Shown in pieces: positions 18,187 through 26,599 of a stretch of DNA of 64,000 bases. Each line of letters starts with the position of its first letter. Within the stretch, counting starts at the first letter, position 1. The notes under the pieces are model-generated. The model was not told where the DNA came from, did not search any database, and was given only the letters and a program-made list of their open reading frames with translations. Source of the stretch: a virus; the IMG/VR virus record IMGVR_UViG_3300027754_000039, positions 117,589 through 181,588 of that record; one strand, given 5' to 3'. The position numbers and the translations under genes were made by a program.

Positions 18187-19098
18187 TTAATTGGTGCCAT
18201 GCAAAATTCTATAATTTAAAAGGGCCAATTCTTTACCTTTCGCTTCAATCATCACGTCAATATCTAAACCAAAAGTATCAATATAATTGGTTATTAATAC
18301 TGAATGAGCTCTAGGATTAATTGTGGAATCATTTTCATGAAGAGCTCTTGACTCTGAATAATGAGCAACTGGCCTTACGTCTTTCCAAGTAGACATAGCC
18401 AATTTCAAAGCTTCTTCTGCTGACTGACCTCCATCATTAAATGTATGGTGATGATAATCAAATACAATTGGAATTCCTGCGTGAGCATAAATCAATTCAT
18501 GTAAGTCTTTAACTGAATACATAGAAGCTTTATCGTCATTCTCAATAGTCAAGCGAGAACGAACTCCTTCAGACAACCTAACAAAATTCTTACACCATGT
18601 TTCAGCTGCACTATACTTATCTCCATACGTCGCTCCTACATGTATATTAATTTTATTATACGGAGTTCGAGAAAGACCCATTAAGTCAAATAGTAAACCA
18701 TGCATTTCTAAATCTTTAATAGTATTAATAACTACAGACTCTTTAGGAGATGCAAGTAAGTTAAATGGACCTGGATGAGTAGTAATGCGAATATTATTAT
18801 CCTTAGCAAATTGACCACAACGAGCTAAGACAGTTACTATCTCTGCATAGTCAGGGAACTGAGTTACATCTACTTTATTGCCCCATGGAAACAAATCACT
18901 ACCTAAACGAAAAAAATGAATTCCATTTAGTAAATTCCATTCTAAAATTAATTCTAAATCTTTTGCATTGGCTAATGCTAATTGAGACGCGTGGGCTATA
19001 CCCTTCTCTTTCAATGTAGCAGCTCTCATTGCTCTGCCAGTAAGAATACCTCTCTTACCTAATGTCATGTTGATGCATGCGTAACCTATATTTGTCAT
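18187..19098 (-). CDS. uvsE: UV-damage endonuclease (UvdE/UvsE)
   Basis: 303 residues from the ATG at 19098. Motifs of the UvdE TIM-barrel family: IGYACINMTLG, NGIHFFRLGSDLFPWGNK, RITTHPGPFNLLASP, NIHVGATYGDK, RLTIENDD and VFDYHHHTFND, covering the metal-binding His/Glu/Asp residues. It nicks DNA 5' of UV photoproducts. An in-frame ATG 69 nt further up would read through the promoter, whose -7 element is at 19117, so it is rejected. Monocistronic, with a repeat-poor AT tract behind it. Confidence 0.9.
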   Translation of the reverse strand: MTNIGYACINMTLGKRGILTGRAMRAATLKEKGIAHASQLALANAKDLELILEWNLLNGIHFFRLGSDLFPWGNKVDVTQFPDYAEIVTVLARCGQFAKDNNIRITTHPGPFNLLASPKESVVINTIKDLEMHGLLFDLMGLSRTPYNKINIHVGATYGDKYSAAETWCKNFVRLSEGVRSRLTIENDDKASMYSVKDLHELIYAHAGIPIVFDYHHHTFNDGGQSAEEALKLAMSTWKDVRPVAHYSESRALHENDSTINPRAHSVLITNYIDTFGLDIDVMIEAKGKELALLNYRILHGTN

Positions 19099-19116
19099 TG
19101 TATATTTTTTATTTAA

Positions 19117-19149
19117 TTTAAGATAAGATATTCTATTGAATGTACCAAA
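19117..19149 (-). promoter_or_regulatory. Bacteroidetes-type promoter for uvsE
   Basis: TTTGGTA at 19143-19149, 20-bp spacer after TTTG, TATCTTAA at the -7 position. It begins right after the stop of the preceding gene (TAAATTTGGTAC). Confidence 0.75.
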
Positions 19150-19150
19150 T

Positions 19151-19363
19151 TTAATTTGGCAATTCATTTACTTCATCTTCTACTAGCTCCGCTTCACTTA
19201 CTTTGCGGCAGATGTAAGTAGTTTCGTTTTTGCGTAATACTACATCACAATCCAATAGGGTTCTAAGACCATTAGCATCTTTAATTCGATGGGATACGTA
19301 TTTTTTGATGACTTCTACTAGGCCACCTTCCCATTGGATAAATTCTCTTTGTATAGTAACCAT
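19151..19363 (-). CDS. Unknown protein, 70 aa
   Basis: Starts MVTIQREFIQWEGGLVEVIK; beta-rich N-terminus and acidic C-terminus ending ELPN. Two bases separate it from the upstream gene's stop. No motif recognised. Confidence 0.55.
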   Translation of the reverse strand: MVTIQREFIQWEGGLVEVIKKYVSHRIKDANGLRTLLDCDVVLRKNETTYICRKVSEAELVEDEVNELPN

Positions 19364-19365
19364 AA

Positions 19366-19818
19366 TTAATTATTAGAAATTTTTTCATGTCGCCCTATTA
19401 AAGTAAAGGCTTTACAAAACTTTTGCTGTTTAAATACTTCCATTGCAATATCTGAAAATTTATATGCAATCATTATACAGCCATCCATGAACATTTCTGT
19501 AATGGCTTCATTTAAAAACTCTTGCGAATTGGAATTTAATATTACTCGATTGTTAACGATTAACACATTAACTTTAGCATCTGGATTTATACTTCCAGTT
19601 ATAATAGACGACAGTTTATCTTTAAAATGCTCAATATCAACTTCAAAGTCAGGGTGAGTTTCATACTCACTATCATTTTCGAAATTCGTATCTTCCGAAC
19701 CTATTCCATAAGCATCTACACAAATTAAATCGTATAAGAATAGAATCTTTTCATCCTTTGGTAGACTCGCGAAAAAATCGTAGTCTTCTTGATCGATTAT
19801 ATATTCATTAAAATTCAT
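19366..19818 (-). CDS. Unknown acidic protein, 150 aa
   Basis: 150 residues, strongly acidic (SEDTNFENDSEYETHPDFEV). Mixed helix/strand pattern, no cysteine clusters. Overlaps the upstream gene by 11 nt, so it belongs to the 19.1-21.9 kb operon of short genes. Confidence 0.55.
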   Translation of the reverse strand: MNFNEYIIDQEDYDFFASLPKDEKILFLYDLICVDAYGIGSEDTNFENDSEYETHPDFEVDIEHFKDKLSSIITGSINPDAKVNVLIVNNRVILNSNSQEFLNEAITEMFMDGCIMIAYKFSDIAMEVFKQQKFCKAFTLIGRHEKISNN

Positions 19819-20026
19819 ACGCCTTCCCCTTAATAATTATCTCAGAGCAGAGCCAAGAAGGATCTACTATTACTTTAATTTTATTAAAGATTTCAGGTCG
19901 ATTGAAAAATCCACGCAGTATTAATGATCTAGCATCTAAATCTTTTTCTTGATTAGCAAAATTTAATTTTACTAACTCTTCTTGCTCCAATGCACTGCGA
20001 AGGAACGATATAATATCATTAGCCAT
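19808..20026 (-). CDS. Unknown protein, 72 aa
   Basis: Helical N-terminus (MANDIISFLRSALEQEELVK) and a short beta-rich end. Overlaps both neighbours by 8-11 nt, which supports expression. Function unknown. Confidence 0.55.
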   Translation of the reverse strand: MANDIISFLRSALEQEELVKLNFANQEKDLDARSLILRGFFNRPEIFNKIKVIVDPSWLCSEIIIKGKAYEF

Positions 20027-20381
20027 ACTTCTTCCAAATAGTGTTTAAGACTTCTGTAATTTCCTTTGTCAATGAATACCCGTCGTTTACATATTTAATA
20101 CATACATATACAGTTAAATGTTCATTACATTTTGTATCATTGATAGAGTCTGATAACTTATATAGTTTAGATAAAACTTTAAGCTTAATATCTTTCTCCG
20201 CATAACCCATAGAATCAAACTGCGCTGCAATGGCTTCTTCTAAAAGAATTGAATCTACTGCTGACATTAGTTTATTGTCTTGCAATGGAATATTTCTTTC
20301 TGCTAAATTTCTTAGTGCGTCTGCAGCTTCAGTTTGATCTAGTAAACTTTTAATAAACTGCTCAAATGGAGCCGGTTTCAT
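20019..20381 (-). CDS. Unknown helical protein, 120 aa
   Basis: Predicted all-helical, with segments such as EQFIKSLLDQTEAADALRNL and EEAIAAQFDSMGYAEKDIKL. One-base overlap with the upstream membrane-protein gene. Function unknown. Confidence 0.55.
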   Translation of the reverse strand: MKPAPFEQFIKSLLDQTEAADALRNLAERNIPLQDNKLMSAVDSILLEEAIAAQFDSMGYAEKDIKLKVLSKLYKLSDSINDTKCNEHLTVYVCIKYVNDGYSLTKEITEVLNTIWKKYG

Positions 20382-20722
20382 TAAGCTTCTTTTTTCTTGT
20401 AAGGCTTTTTAGACTTAACGGGGGCGCCCATTACTGGATTAGCTTTTTTTGGTTTAGACTCACCCATTACTGGATTTGGCATTGACTTAATTGATATTCT
20501 AGATTTGTCTTTGCAAGATTGCAAATCAGAACGTAAAGTTCTAATATAATCTTTATCAGCAATCTTTTCAGCTTCTATACGTTTTGTATGTGCGCGTAAT
20601 AAATCATTAACTGATTCTTTAGTTGCAATTTCTTCCATTGCAATTTTTAATTTACTTTTTTGACCTAAGCCATAAATTGTCACTGCAATTAAAGCAGCAA
20701 CTGTTACGATTGTAATAATCAT
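20381..20722 (-). CDS. Small membrane-anchored protein, Lys-rich tail
   Basis: 113 residues: N-terminal transmembrane helix (MIITIVTVAALIAVTIYGLG), a ~55-residue coiled coil, then a tail with a near-duplicated NPVMGE/NPVMGA unit and a KKPYKKK end. Spanin-like or anchor-like shape, function unknown. Confidence 0.6.
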   Translation of the reverse strand: MIITIVTVAALIAVTIYGLGQKSKLKIAMEEIATKESVNDLLRAHTKRIEAEKIADKDYIRTLRSDLQSCKDKSRISIKSMPNPVMGESKPKKANPVMGAPVKSKKPYKKKEA

Positions 20723-20740
20723 TTGTTTTTGTTTTTTTGT

Positions 20741-21514
20741 TTATTTAAAAATAAAGAAAGTTACGTCACCGATCATATAATCTGTGCGACAAACTACTTT
20801 AGTATATTTACTAACTAAATAAGTTAACCAATCAGCTGTGTTATGCACAATTAATTGATCAATATCGGATTGGTTCATATCGGCAGGAAGCCCTGTCAAT
20901 AAATTAAATGCAACTCCGATAGTAGCATTCTCATACATTTTATCAATTACCGTTTTACCATATTCAAACATATCAGGATGATCGTTTAAATTGAACAATC
21001 CAGAACCAAATACCCAATCATGTTGATTAAGAGTGGTTGCAGTAAGAATGTCATTCCCAGATAATTTATTTAAAAGCACGGGATATTTTCTTTCAGCAAC
21101 TGAAATCATATTTGCATTGAAATCTATGCCTGTATAATTAATATCATCTTGCTCAGGAAAGAATCTACGCAGGTATCCATATAAGTCAGCACGCCCACAG
21201 CCTACATCTAATACAGAATAGCTAGGTGAGTAAAATAACAGCAATGCCGAAAAAAGTAATTCTTGTTCATTAGTGGACATCCATCCAGCAATTTCAGGAG
21301 CATTTAATAAATAATCTTCCGAAAAATCATCTAGATTAGCAAGCTCAGATGCTACTTCTTTTTTAGGTTCTTCTATAGCCTTATTTTCTTCGTTTTCTAA
21401 AATCTTAAAATCTTCTAATGAAGCTTGCTCAAAGTCTTGAAGCATTTGAGCTTCTTCCTCTGCAATTTTAATTTCTATTGACTCTTTTTTCGAGCCAAAA
21501 AGGTTTTTAAACAT
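20741..21514 (-). CDS. SAM-dependent methyltransferase-like protein
   Basis: 257 residues. After an acidic ~85-residue N-terminus comes a class I Rossmann methyltransferase core: motif I YSVLDVGCGRADLYGYL (~100-115), the acidic residue in NYTGIDFNANMI, and the VFGSGLFNL motif IV region. Substrate is unclear; no DNA-methylase DPPY/NPPY motif is present, so a small molecule or protein target is more likely. Confidence 0.75.
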   Translation of the reverse strand: MFKNLFGSKKESIEIKIAEEEAQMLQDFEQASLEDFKILENEENKAIEEPKKEVASELANLDDFSEDYLLNAPEIAGWMSTNEQELLFSALLLFYSPSYSVLDVGCGRADLYGYLRRFFPEQDDINYTGIDFNANMISVAERKYPVLLNKLSGNDILTATTLNQHDWVFGSGLFNLNDHPDMFEYGKTVIDKMYENATIGVAFNLLTGLPADMNQSDIDQLIVHNTADWLTYLVSKYTKVVCRTDYMIGDVTFFIFK

Positions 21515-21528
21515 AACTTTTTAATTTA

Positions 21529-21894
21529 TTAATAAATATGATATTCTTTTGTTTTTCGCGATTCTCTAACAGATTCTGTCTTTGATCTTCTAGCTTCTAC
21601 TCGAGCAATTTTATTTTCCATATTCATTCCTTCAATTCGTAAAGGATGAGTTCTGTTTAAATTTTGATTGGACTTTGCTCCTATTTGTGCCATTTCCCAA
21701 GCTTTAATAGGATTGGTAGTAGGCAATATACACCACTCAGCTAAAATGTCTTTTGGTTGCAAACCATCCTGCTCCTGCATAATAGTATAGTGAGTTTTAC
21801 CAATAGCAGTTAAATATGCTCCTGGGTATTGCTTACACACCTTTTTCTTGTATTTTTCAATTAGTTTCTTCTCCTGTACTGACAGTTTATTCAT
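21529..21894 (-). CDS. Unknown basic protein, 121 aa
   Basis: Lys/Arg-rich, starting MNKLSVQEKKLIEKYKKKVC, with a basic C-terminal helix (KIARVEARRSKTESVRESRK). Possibly nucleic-acid binding. An ATATTTAT string at 21532-21539 lies in its last codons and may serve the next gene. Confidence 0.55.
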   Translation of the reverse strand: MNKLSVQEKKLIEKYKKKVCKQYPGAYLTAIGKTHYTIMQEQDGLQPKDILAEWCILPTTNPIKAWEMAQIGAKSNQNLNRTHPLRIEGMNMENKIARVEARRSKTESVRESRKTKEYHIY

Positions 21895-21938
21895 GATATA
21901 ATACTTTATATACGTTAATGTTTAAGATTGTTATAGGG

Positions 21939-22205
21939 TTAGGAATTAATAATTATGGATAAATAAATTCCTGAATAAGATCCTATTACAGATCCTATTA
22001 CATACCCTATCCATTGATGAAATGCATCTCCGGATTGAGCAATTTTTCTAATTACAAAAAAGTTCATCGAAGCAATTAAAAAATCTGCCAATGCGGCTTC
22101 ATGATAATGCAACAAAGCAATTGCTCGATAATTTACACATATTAATGAATAAAGTACAATTTGTATTACTGCTAAAATAACAGCTTCTTTAATTTTAACT
22201 TTCAT
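21939..22205 (-). CDS. Small integral membrane protein, 88 aa
   Basis: Two to three hydrophobic helices (AVILAVIQIVLYSLICVNY, DFLIASMNFFVI, WIGYVIGSVIGSYSGIYLSI). Similar in design to small phage inner-membrane proteins. One-base overlap with the next gene upstream. Confidence 0.6.
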   Translation of the reverse strand: MKVKIKEAVILAVIQIVLYSLICVNYRAIALLHYHEAALADFLIASMNFFVIRKIAQSGDAFHQWIGYVIGSVIGSYSGIYLSIIINS

Positions 22206-22414
22206 TAATCTTCAATTTTCAATTCTTGATTGACAGTCTTAATTAAAAGAAAATCTTCTTTGGATTTCTTTTCCAACGACGCTTTTTTAGTTTCAGCATG
22301 CTGCTTACTAATAAAAGTTCCAATGACAGCATCGCCTTCTTTAAGTGCCCAGCAAGCTCCAAATTTTTCATTGGTAGTTGGCACAATACGGTATTTAGAT
22401 TTTTTTGGCATCAT
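22205..22414 (-). CDS. Unknown small basic protein, 69 aa
   Basis: Starts MMPKKSKYRIVPTTNEKFGA; the WALKEGDAVIGTFISKQHAE stretch is reminiscent of DUF2188-like proteins (a weak resemblance from memory). One nucleotide after the stop of the upstream gene. Confidence 0.55.
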   Translation of the reverse strand: MMPKKSKYRIVPTTNEKFGACWALKEGDAVIGTFISKQHAETKKASLEKKSKEDFLLIKTVNQELKIED

Positions 22415-22415
22415 A

Positions 22416-22643
22416 TTATTTTACGTTAACGATATCATCTCTGTGAACAAAACTTACTTTTGATGCGTCTTTCTTTACAGCAATTTTCACAGCTAATTCC
22501 ATTAAGTCATTGAAATTGAATTCATAAGAAACGTCTGTCACTCGAAACAACTCTCCTTCTACATAATAGAATAATTGTTCTTTATTTAAAATAATTCCAT
22601 AGATGCCGAATTTCACAGCATTTGTTTTAACTTGGTCTGCCAT
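22416..22643 (-). CDS. Unknown protein, 75 aa
   Basis: First gene of a unit behind the promoter at 22669-22700. Starts MADQVKTNAVKFGIYGIILN, beta-rich with a valine/lysine-rich C-terminus. No motif recognised. Confidence 0.55.
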   Translation of the reverse strand: MADQVKTNAVKFGIYGIILNKEQLFYYVEGELFRVTDVSYEFNFNDLMELAVKIAVKKDASKVSFVHRDDIVNVK

Positions 22644-22668
22644 ATATTTATTTTTTATTTTCTATATA

Positions 22669-22700
22669 TAAAAATAATTAATTACTTTCATAATACCAAA
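22669..22700 (-). promoter_or_regulatory. Bacteroidetes-type promoter
   Basis: TTTGGTA with TTTG at 22697-22700, 20-bp spacer, TATTTTTA at 22669-22676. Drives the gene starting at 22643 and probably the unit down to 19151. Confidence 0.7.
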
Positions 22701-22737
22701 TTTTCTTTTGGATATTTTAAGATTTCTTTTGAAATTA

Positions 22738-23022
22738 TTAGTGTAATGTATCCTTTTGAATTAAAGTATCCAAATGAATTACAGGCTGAATGGAATCTAT
22801 TATTTTTATTTTTTTCTTTTTAATAGGCTTAACTGGTTCTGGTTCTTTAATTGTGTCTATTATAATTTCTTTTGGCTTTATGTTAATGAGAGCTACTTTG
22901 TGAACTTCAGGAATTTGAATATTAGCTGGTCGAGAACTTACAAAAGCTACAATAATAAAAATAATTACAGGCATTGACAATAATGTCAATCCTAAATAAA
23001 ACAAAGAATTAAATTTTTTCAT
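22738..23022 (-). CDS. Single-pass membrane protein with Pro/Lys-rich tail
   Basis: 94 residues: transmembrane helix at ~9-30 (YLGLTLLSMPVIIFIIVAFV) and a tail containing EPEPVKPIKKKKIKI, resembling the proline-rich periplasm-spanning linker of TonB-like or spanin proteins. Overlaps the upstream gene by 14 nt. Confidence 0.58.
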   Translation of the reverse strand: MKKFNSLFYLGLTLLSMPVIIFIIVAFVSSRPANIQIPEVHKVALINIKPKEIIIDTIKEPEPVKPIKKKKIKIIDSIQPVIHLDTLIQKDTLH

Positions 23023-23425
23023 CGGATAGATTTTTAAATATATTCGCTAGCGAATGCTTAACATTGGAACGAATTTCCATTTCCATAGCTTCTCTACGCT
23101 TTTCAACTTCAATGTCAAACATTCTAATAATAGTTTCCATTGGTTTACCCCACATACTAATATTATAAGAGTATTGATGATTAACGATTGTAATTAAATT
23201 TGACTCAATGATAATAAATAATTGCTCATCGTGACTTTTTATATATCGCTTACCTGATATAGGAGAAAGTAATAACACGCTAGATTCTTTATGAATAAGT
23301 GCTTTGCAAACTGAAATACATTCTCTTTCATATTCCGATTTTTCATGTTGATTTGGCTTAGATTGAGTAGCCTTTAACACTTTAAGTGCTACTTTTTGTA
23401 CAAATCTTTTTATTTTATGCATCAT
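23009..23425 (-). CDS. Unknown protein, 138 aa
   Basis: A basic N-terminal helix (KIKRFVQKVALKVLKATQSK) is followed by a beta-rich core (SVLLLSPISGKRYI) and a long C-terminal helix with alternating Glu/Arg. No family recognised. Confidence 0.55.
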   Translation of the reverse strand: MMHKIKRFVQKVALKVLKATQSKPNQHEKSEYERECISVCKALIHKESSVLLLSPISGKRYIKSHDEQLFIIIESNLITIVNHQYSYNISMWGKPMETIIRMFDIEVEKRREAMEMEIRSNVKHSLANIFKNLSDEKI

Positions 23426-23438
23426 AACTTTTTATTTA

Positions 23439-23753
23439 TTAATGGCGAGGTACTACTATTTCTACTTTTTGTCTAGGGTGCAATGTATGCACAAATTTAA
23501 TTAGCTCATCAGTCTTAACATTAAAATACAATTGAGTTATAGATAGTTCTTGAATTGGTTTAGCAAATTTGCCATGTACTGGATTCAATTCATATTCTGA
23601 ATGGTCATAATAAGCAACTGACTTAGCATTATAAAAGATAGTGTCATTTTTTGTTGACCATTTTACAAATTCAGCTTTACTGATAATCTCTTTATCAACT
23701 GAACAACTTCCTAGAGCTATTGCAAGCCCTATAATCATTAATTGTTTTTTCAT
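23439..23753 (-). CDS. Putative lipoprotein, 104 aa
   Basis: Signal peptide with lipobox: MKKQLMIIGLAIALGSCSVD, cysteine at residue 17, so an outer/periplasmic lipid-anchored protein is expected. The mature part is beta-rich and unrecognised. It follows a mini-hairpin at 23772-23793 related to the tRNA-like elements. Confidence 0.65.
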   Translation of the reverse strand: MKKQLMIIGLAIALGSCSVDKEIISKAEFVKWSTKNDTIFYNAKSVAYYDHSEYELNPVHGKFAKPIQELSITQLYFNVKTDELIKFVHTLHPRQKVEIVVPRH

Positions 23754-23771
23754 AATCTATTTATTTATTAG

Positions 23772-23793
23772 TAGTCAGGACAGCTATCTGACT
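23772..23793 (-). other. Acceptor-stem-only remnant of a tRNA-like element
   Basis: On the minus strand the hairpin AGTCAG-N9-CTGACTA has the same acceptor-stem sequence as the three tRNA-like elements at 23909, 42991 and 43287, but the D, anticodon and T arms are missing. It could be a deletion remnant or a processing signal between genes. Confidence 0.4.
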
Positions 23794-23893
23794 AAATTAA
23801 TATTCTAGCAATAAGTCCTAAGACAAACCCCAGTATCAGAACAGTGTATACTTCCTTTTTCCATTTGGAATATTCTTTATCAAAATCTTTCAT
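23792..23893 (-). CDS. Small membrane protein, 33 aa
   Basis: Starts MKDFDKEYSKWKKEVYTVLI; a charged N-terminus and one transmembrane helix (VYTVLILGFVLGLIARILI). Fits the run of short membrane proteins around it; its stop lies inside the acceptor-stem remnant. Confidence 0.45.
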   Translation of the reverse strand: MKDFDKEYSKWKKEVYTVLILGFVLGLIARILI

Positions 23894-23908
23894 ATTTTTT
23901 AATTTTAG

Positions 23909-23979
23909 TAGTCAGGACAGGATTCGAACCTGTACATTTAGAGCAGCGCCCTTTGTGTTTACCGTTTCACCACCTGACT
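23909..23979 (-). tRNA. tRNA-like element 1 (anticodon arm shortened)
   Basis: 71 nt with a perfect acceptor stem AGTCAGG/CCTGACT plus discriminator A, U8, a D-loop with GG, and a canonical T arm (ACAGG, TTCGAAT, CCTGT). The stretch between D and T arms is about 2 nt short; the best hairpin is AGGGC-GCT-GCTCT, which leaves a 3-nt loop instead of the normal 7-nt anticodon loop with U33. No anticodon can be assigned with confidence. CCA is not encoded. Confidence 0.5.
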
Positions 23980-23989
23980 ATGGTGGGAT

Positions 23990-24190
23990 CGCTATTTTTA
24001 AAGTAGGTGCTCTCCCACGAACTACTACCTTTTTCTGTTTATTGTTGAGTTACAAAAGATAAACGTCACCCAATCTCACCCTCCTTATAAATCCTTCCTG
24101 TGCACAGAACAAGAAACTGGGGAGGTGTTGTTTCTACTTTTCAGAGGCTTAATCTCCCTCATTTGACCGTTTAGCAGGTTGAAGCTGCAC
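23990..24190. other. Non-coding stretch between tRNA-like element and tRNA-Glu
   Basis: About 200 bp with no reading frame that looks real on either strand. It is GC-richer than its surroundings, with a GTGGGA/TCCCAC pairing at about 23983-24019. No further complete tRNA could be folded by eye. Confidence 0.3.
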
Positions 24191-24197
24191 TTTGGCG

Positions 24198-24269
24198 TAC
24201 TCCCAAGCAGAATCGAACTGCCGTTTCATCCGTGAAAGGGACGTGTCCTAACCCCTAGACGATAGGAGC
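24198..24269 (-). tRNA. tRNA-Glu (TTC)
   Basis: 72 nt. Acceptor GCTCCTA pairs with TGGGAGT (one G-U at the end), discriminator A; anticodon arm CGTCC-CTTTCAC-GGATG with U33 and anticodon TTC; T arm GCAG-loop TTCGATT-CTGC. The fold is normal, unlike the tRNA-like elements nearby. CCA is not encoded directly (flank CGCCA). Confidence 0.9.
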
Positions 24270-24272
24270 ATA

Positions 24273-24407
24273 TTAACGCTTATGAAAGCCTTTGGTCTTA
24301 ATATGTCTTTCAGGTTTACGCGTTTCTTCTTTTTTCTTAGTCTTTAAAGTCTCCATCCACTGCGTAAGACATTCAATTTTTAATTTTGTGTTTTTTACCT
24401 TTGCCAT
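24273..24407 (-). CDS. Small very basic protein, 44 aa
   Basis: MAKVKNTKLKIECLTQWMET then a Lys/Arg/His-rich tail (KKKEETRKPERHIK). Stop is 4 nt from the tRNA-Glu 5' end. Possibly an RNA- or DNA-binding peptide; no family recognised. Confidence 0.5.
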   Translation of the reverse strand: MAKVKNTKLKIECLTQWMETLKTKKKEETRKPERHIKTKGFHKR

Positions 24408-24420
24408 GTTTTTTTATTTT

Positions 24421-24954
24421 TTAGTTATTAATCCAAACGTACTGTTTATTTAAGATGCGATTAGCATATTGGTTTATACGAGGTTTGCCAGTATTATAAG
24501 CTCCAAAAGCTAAGCCCCAATTTTGATATTTAGTATGTAATGTATTTAATAATTTCATTGAAATCATTACATTTAAATCAATATTAGAACGTAATTTATT
24601 TTTTTCAACTGCAGTGCCATATACCATCTTTGCTGTTGCTGGCATTATTTGCATTGGGCCTAAAGCTCCACATACAGATTGCTGTCTATGATTATAAAGA
24701 CTATCTAACGGGCCTTTGTATCTAGTTTCTTGATATGCTAATGAAAATGCATATTCTTCTGGAATATTATATTCTAAAGAATATTTTTTAATATAAAAAT
24801 ACATTTGTTTAGCTGGAGGAGACGTTGTAATTGTAATACTATCATATCCTAATAAATAAGGATCTGTGAACCCTATAGATTTTGTATTATTTAATGATAT
24901 TGAGCTATACAAAGCGACGCCCAAAGTTACTGCGACTGCTGTTAATTTAATCAT
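24421..24954 (-). CDS. Lytic transglycosylase (SLT domain) endolysin-like
   Basis: 177 residues from the ATG at 24954, chosen because it opens a signal/anchor helix (MIKLTAVAVTLGVALYSSIS); an ATG 99 nt upstream would lack it and overlap the previous gene. The goose-lysozyme/SLT fold is shown by the catalytic Glu76 in LAYQETRYKG, then CGALGPMQIMPATAKMVYG and GLAFGAYNTG. It cleaves the glycan strand of murein in the periplasm. A holin-like gene lies at 26853 in the same direction. Confidence 0.85.
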   Translation of the reverse strand: MIKLTAVAVTLGVALYSSISLNNTKSIGFTDPYLLGYDSITITTSPPAKQMYFYIKKYSLEYNIPEEYAFSLAYQETRYKGPLDSLYNHRQQSVCGALGPMQIMPATAKMVYGTAVEKNKLRSNIDLNVMISMKLLNTLHTKYQNWGLAFGAYNTGKPRINQYANRILNKQYVWINN

Positions 24955-24985
24955 AACTTTTTTATTTTTAATAATTAAATATATA

Positions 24986-25252
24986 TTATTCATTTGTATT
25001 ATCCAAATTTTCTTTTGACCGATCCCAAATATTTGCAAACCTTTCAGATCCATTTATTCCTATATGCACATACTTAGTACCGTCATGTATTGACTGTGCT
25101 TTGTAAATCCATCGCTCTCCATTTTTCTTAAGCTCTAAAATTTTACAAACATAGTCGGCGGTTAAAAAAGTTACTGTAACAGTGTCTCCTATTTTAAAAG
25201 AAGGCTTTTTCATTTTCTCCGGAGGAGCTGTTTCTCTTTTCTTTTTAGCCAT
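24986..25252 (-). CDS. Unknown basic protein, SH3/KOW-like
   Basis: 88 residues: Lys/Pro-rich N-terminus, then FKIGDTVTVTFLTADYVCKI, a pattern like SH3/KOW barrels. Overlaps the ligase gene by one base. Function unknown. Confidence 0.55.
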   Translation of the reverse strand: MAKKKRETAPPEKMKKPSFKIGDTVTVTFLTADYVCKILELKKNGERWIYKAQSIHDGTKYVHIGINGSERFANIWDRSKENLDNTNE

Positions 25253-26538
25253 TATACAGTTCTTTTATTACCATGAATTACCTTTACCGTCGGAAATCTT
25301 AAACTATAATTTCCTGATTGGTTTTGAGTTTCTTCGAAATATTTAACGGTAATTATTTTATCAAGTATTTCATTTGGATTAGCTTTAAAGAACTCACGCT
25401 CTTCAATAGTAAAGCCAGATCCTACTGAAACTCTATTACCTTTATGCTCTATTACTACATTGGATAAAACATCTTTTGTAATTTCCAATCCATTCTCAAT
25501 CATTCTAAAAGGACCAAACTCTAAATCAATTACTGTATATTCAGCATCGTGAAATGATTTACACTTAAGCATATTTTTAGTACGTTTACCTTCATAAACA
25601 CGATTTTTACGCAGGATCAATCCTTCCCAACCTTTATTATCCGCTGATGTCATTAAGTCGGTAAATTGTCCAGGTTCTGTGATGATTTCCTGGGTTACCA
25701 ACTCTAAATACTTCATATCCTTAATTAACTTACATAAAGCATGGTATCTTAAAGAGTAGCTGCTAGCTCCTATCTTATCTCTGAATTCTTGACCTGTGAT
25801 AATATCAAATACTAAATACTTAGGATTGTCAATAGTATGATCCTTCTTACGAATTTGTTTCATAACACCTTGAAAGTCATCTGACCCGTCTTTGTTAGTT
25901 AAGCAAATTTCTCCGTCAAGCACTACATCCTTCATTCCTAAGCTAGCAATTTCATCTTCAACCTTTTTAAGAGTTTCAAATTGGTTACCTTGACGAGACC
26001 AAAGTGATACTTTGCCATTTTCATCTACAACACCTAAGCACCTTACTCCATCTAATTTTCTAGAAGCATACCAAGTATCTGCTGCAAAATCAACTTCTAC
26101 ATCTTCAAATGGAGTTGCTAATGCGACATCAAAGGTTGGAATTAAATCTGGAATGATTTTGTTAATTAAACTATCACCCATTCTAATTTCCAAATCCTTA
26201 CCAATAATCTTATAAATTAAATTTTTAAATTCTTCATGCTCGTAGCAAAAGTTATTTACAGAATTAATAGCTTTGTGACCAGTTACTTCTCGCTTACGTA
26301 AAATGTCAAGCATTTCAAACAAGTCCTTAAACTCATACAACACACCTAAGTCTTCACTGTAATTCTTTTCAAGAGTAGCCGGCGTTACATAATATTGATA
26401 AAATGGATTATATGTATAATACAATACCTTTTTAATGAACTCGTCATCTTTATACTTTTCCAAAATGACCTTTTTGTCATTTGTACTATTAGTTGAATTA
26501 AGCTCATCAACTACCTTTTGTAACAATTTAAAATCCAT
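25252..26538 (-). CDS. ATP-dependent DNA ligase
   Basis: 428 residues. Motif I KLDGVR with the adenylated Lys161 (ASRKLDGVRCLG), motif III LVFDIITG, motif IV GWEGLILRK and motif V LKCKSFHDAEY are all visible, followed by the OB-fold region ending RFPTVKVIHGN. The ~150-residue N-terminal helical domain is of phage-ligase type. Seals nicks in replication and recombination. Driven by its own promoter at 26560-26593. Confidence 0.92.
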   Translation of the reverse strand: MDFKLLQKVVDELNSTNSTNDKKVILEKYKDDEFIKKVLYYTYNPFYQYYVTPATLEKNYSEDLGVLYEFKDLFEMLDILRKREVTGHKAINSVNNFCYEHEEFKNLIYKIIGKDLEIRMGDSLINKIIPDLIPTFDVALATPFEDVEVDFAADTWYASRKLDGVRCLGVVDENGKVSLWSRQGNQFETLKKVEDEIASLGMKDVVLDGEICLTNKDGSDDFQGVMKQIRKKDHTIDNPKYLVFDIITGQEFRDKIGASSYSLRYHALCKLIKDMKYLELVTQEIITEPGQFTDLMTSADNKGWEGLILRKNRVYEGKRTKNMLKCKSFHDAEYTVIDLEFGPFRMIENGLEITKDVLSNVVIEHKGNRVSVGSGFTIEEREFFKANPNEILDKIITVKYFEETQNQSGNYSLRFPTVKVIHGNKRTV

Positions 26539-26559
26539 ATCTTATTATTTTTGTCTATA

Positions 26560-26593
26560 CATTAAGATAAGATATCCTTTTCAATGTACCAAA
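26560..26593 (-). promoter_or_regulatory. Bacteroidetes-type promoter for DNA ligase
   Basis: TTTGGTA (TTTG 26590-26593), 20-bp spacer, TATCTTAATG ending at 26560. The transcript continues with GTATAGAC, the same +1 region sequence seen at the boxed promoters near 37-46 kb. Confidence 0.75.
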
Positions 26594-26599
26594 TTTATT

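Noticed and set aside
18187-19167. Longer UvdE frame starting at 19167
   Set aside because: The extra 23 codons would span the promoter -7 and -33 elements; the family start fits 19098.
23844-24062. Plus-strand 72-codon frame
   Set aside because: It runs through the tRNA-like element and a minus-strand small gene; the translation is the complement of RNA structure.
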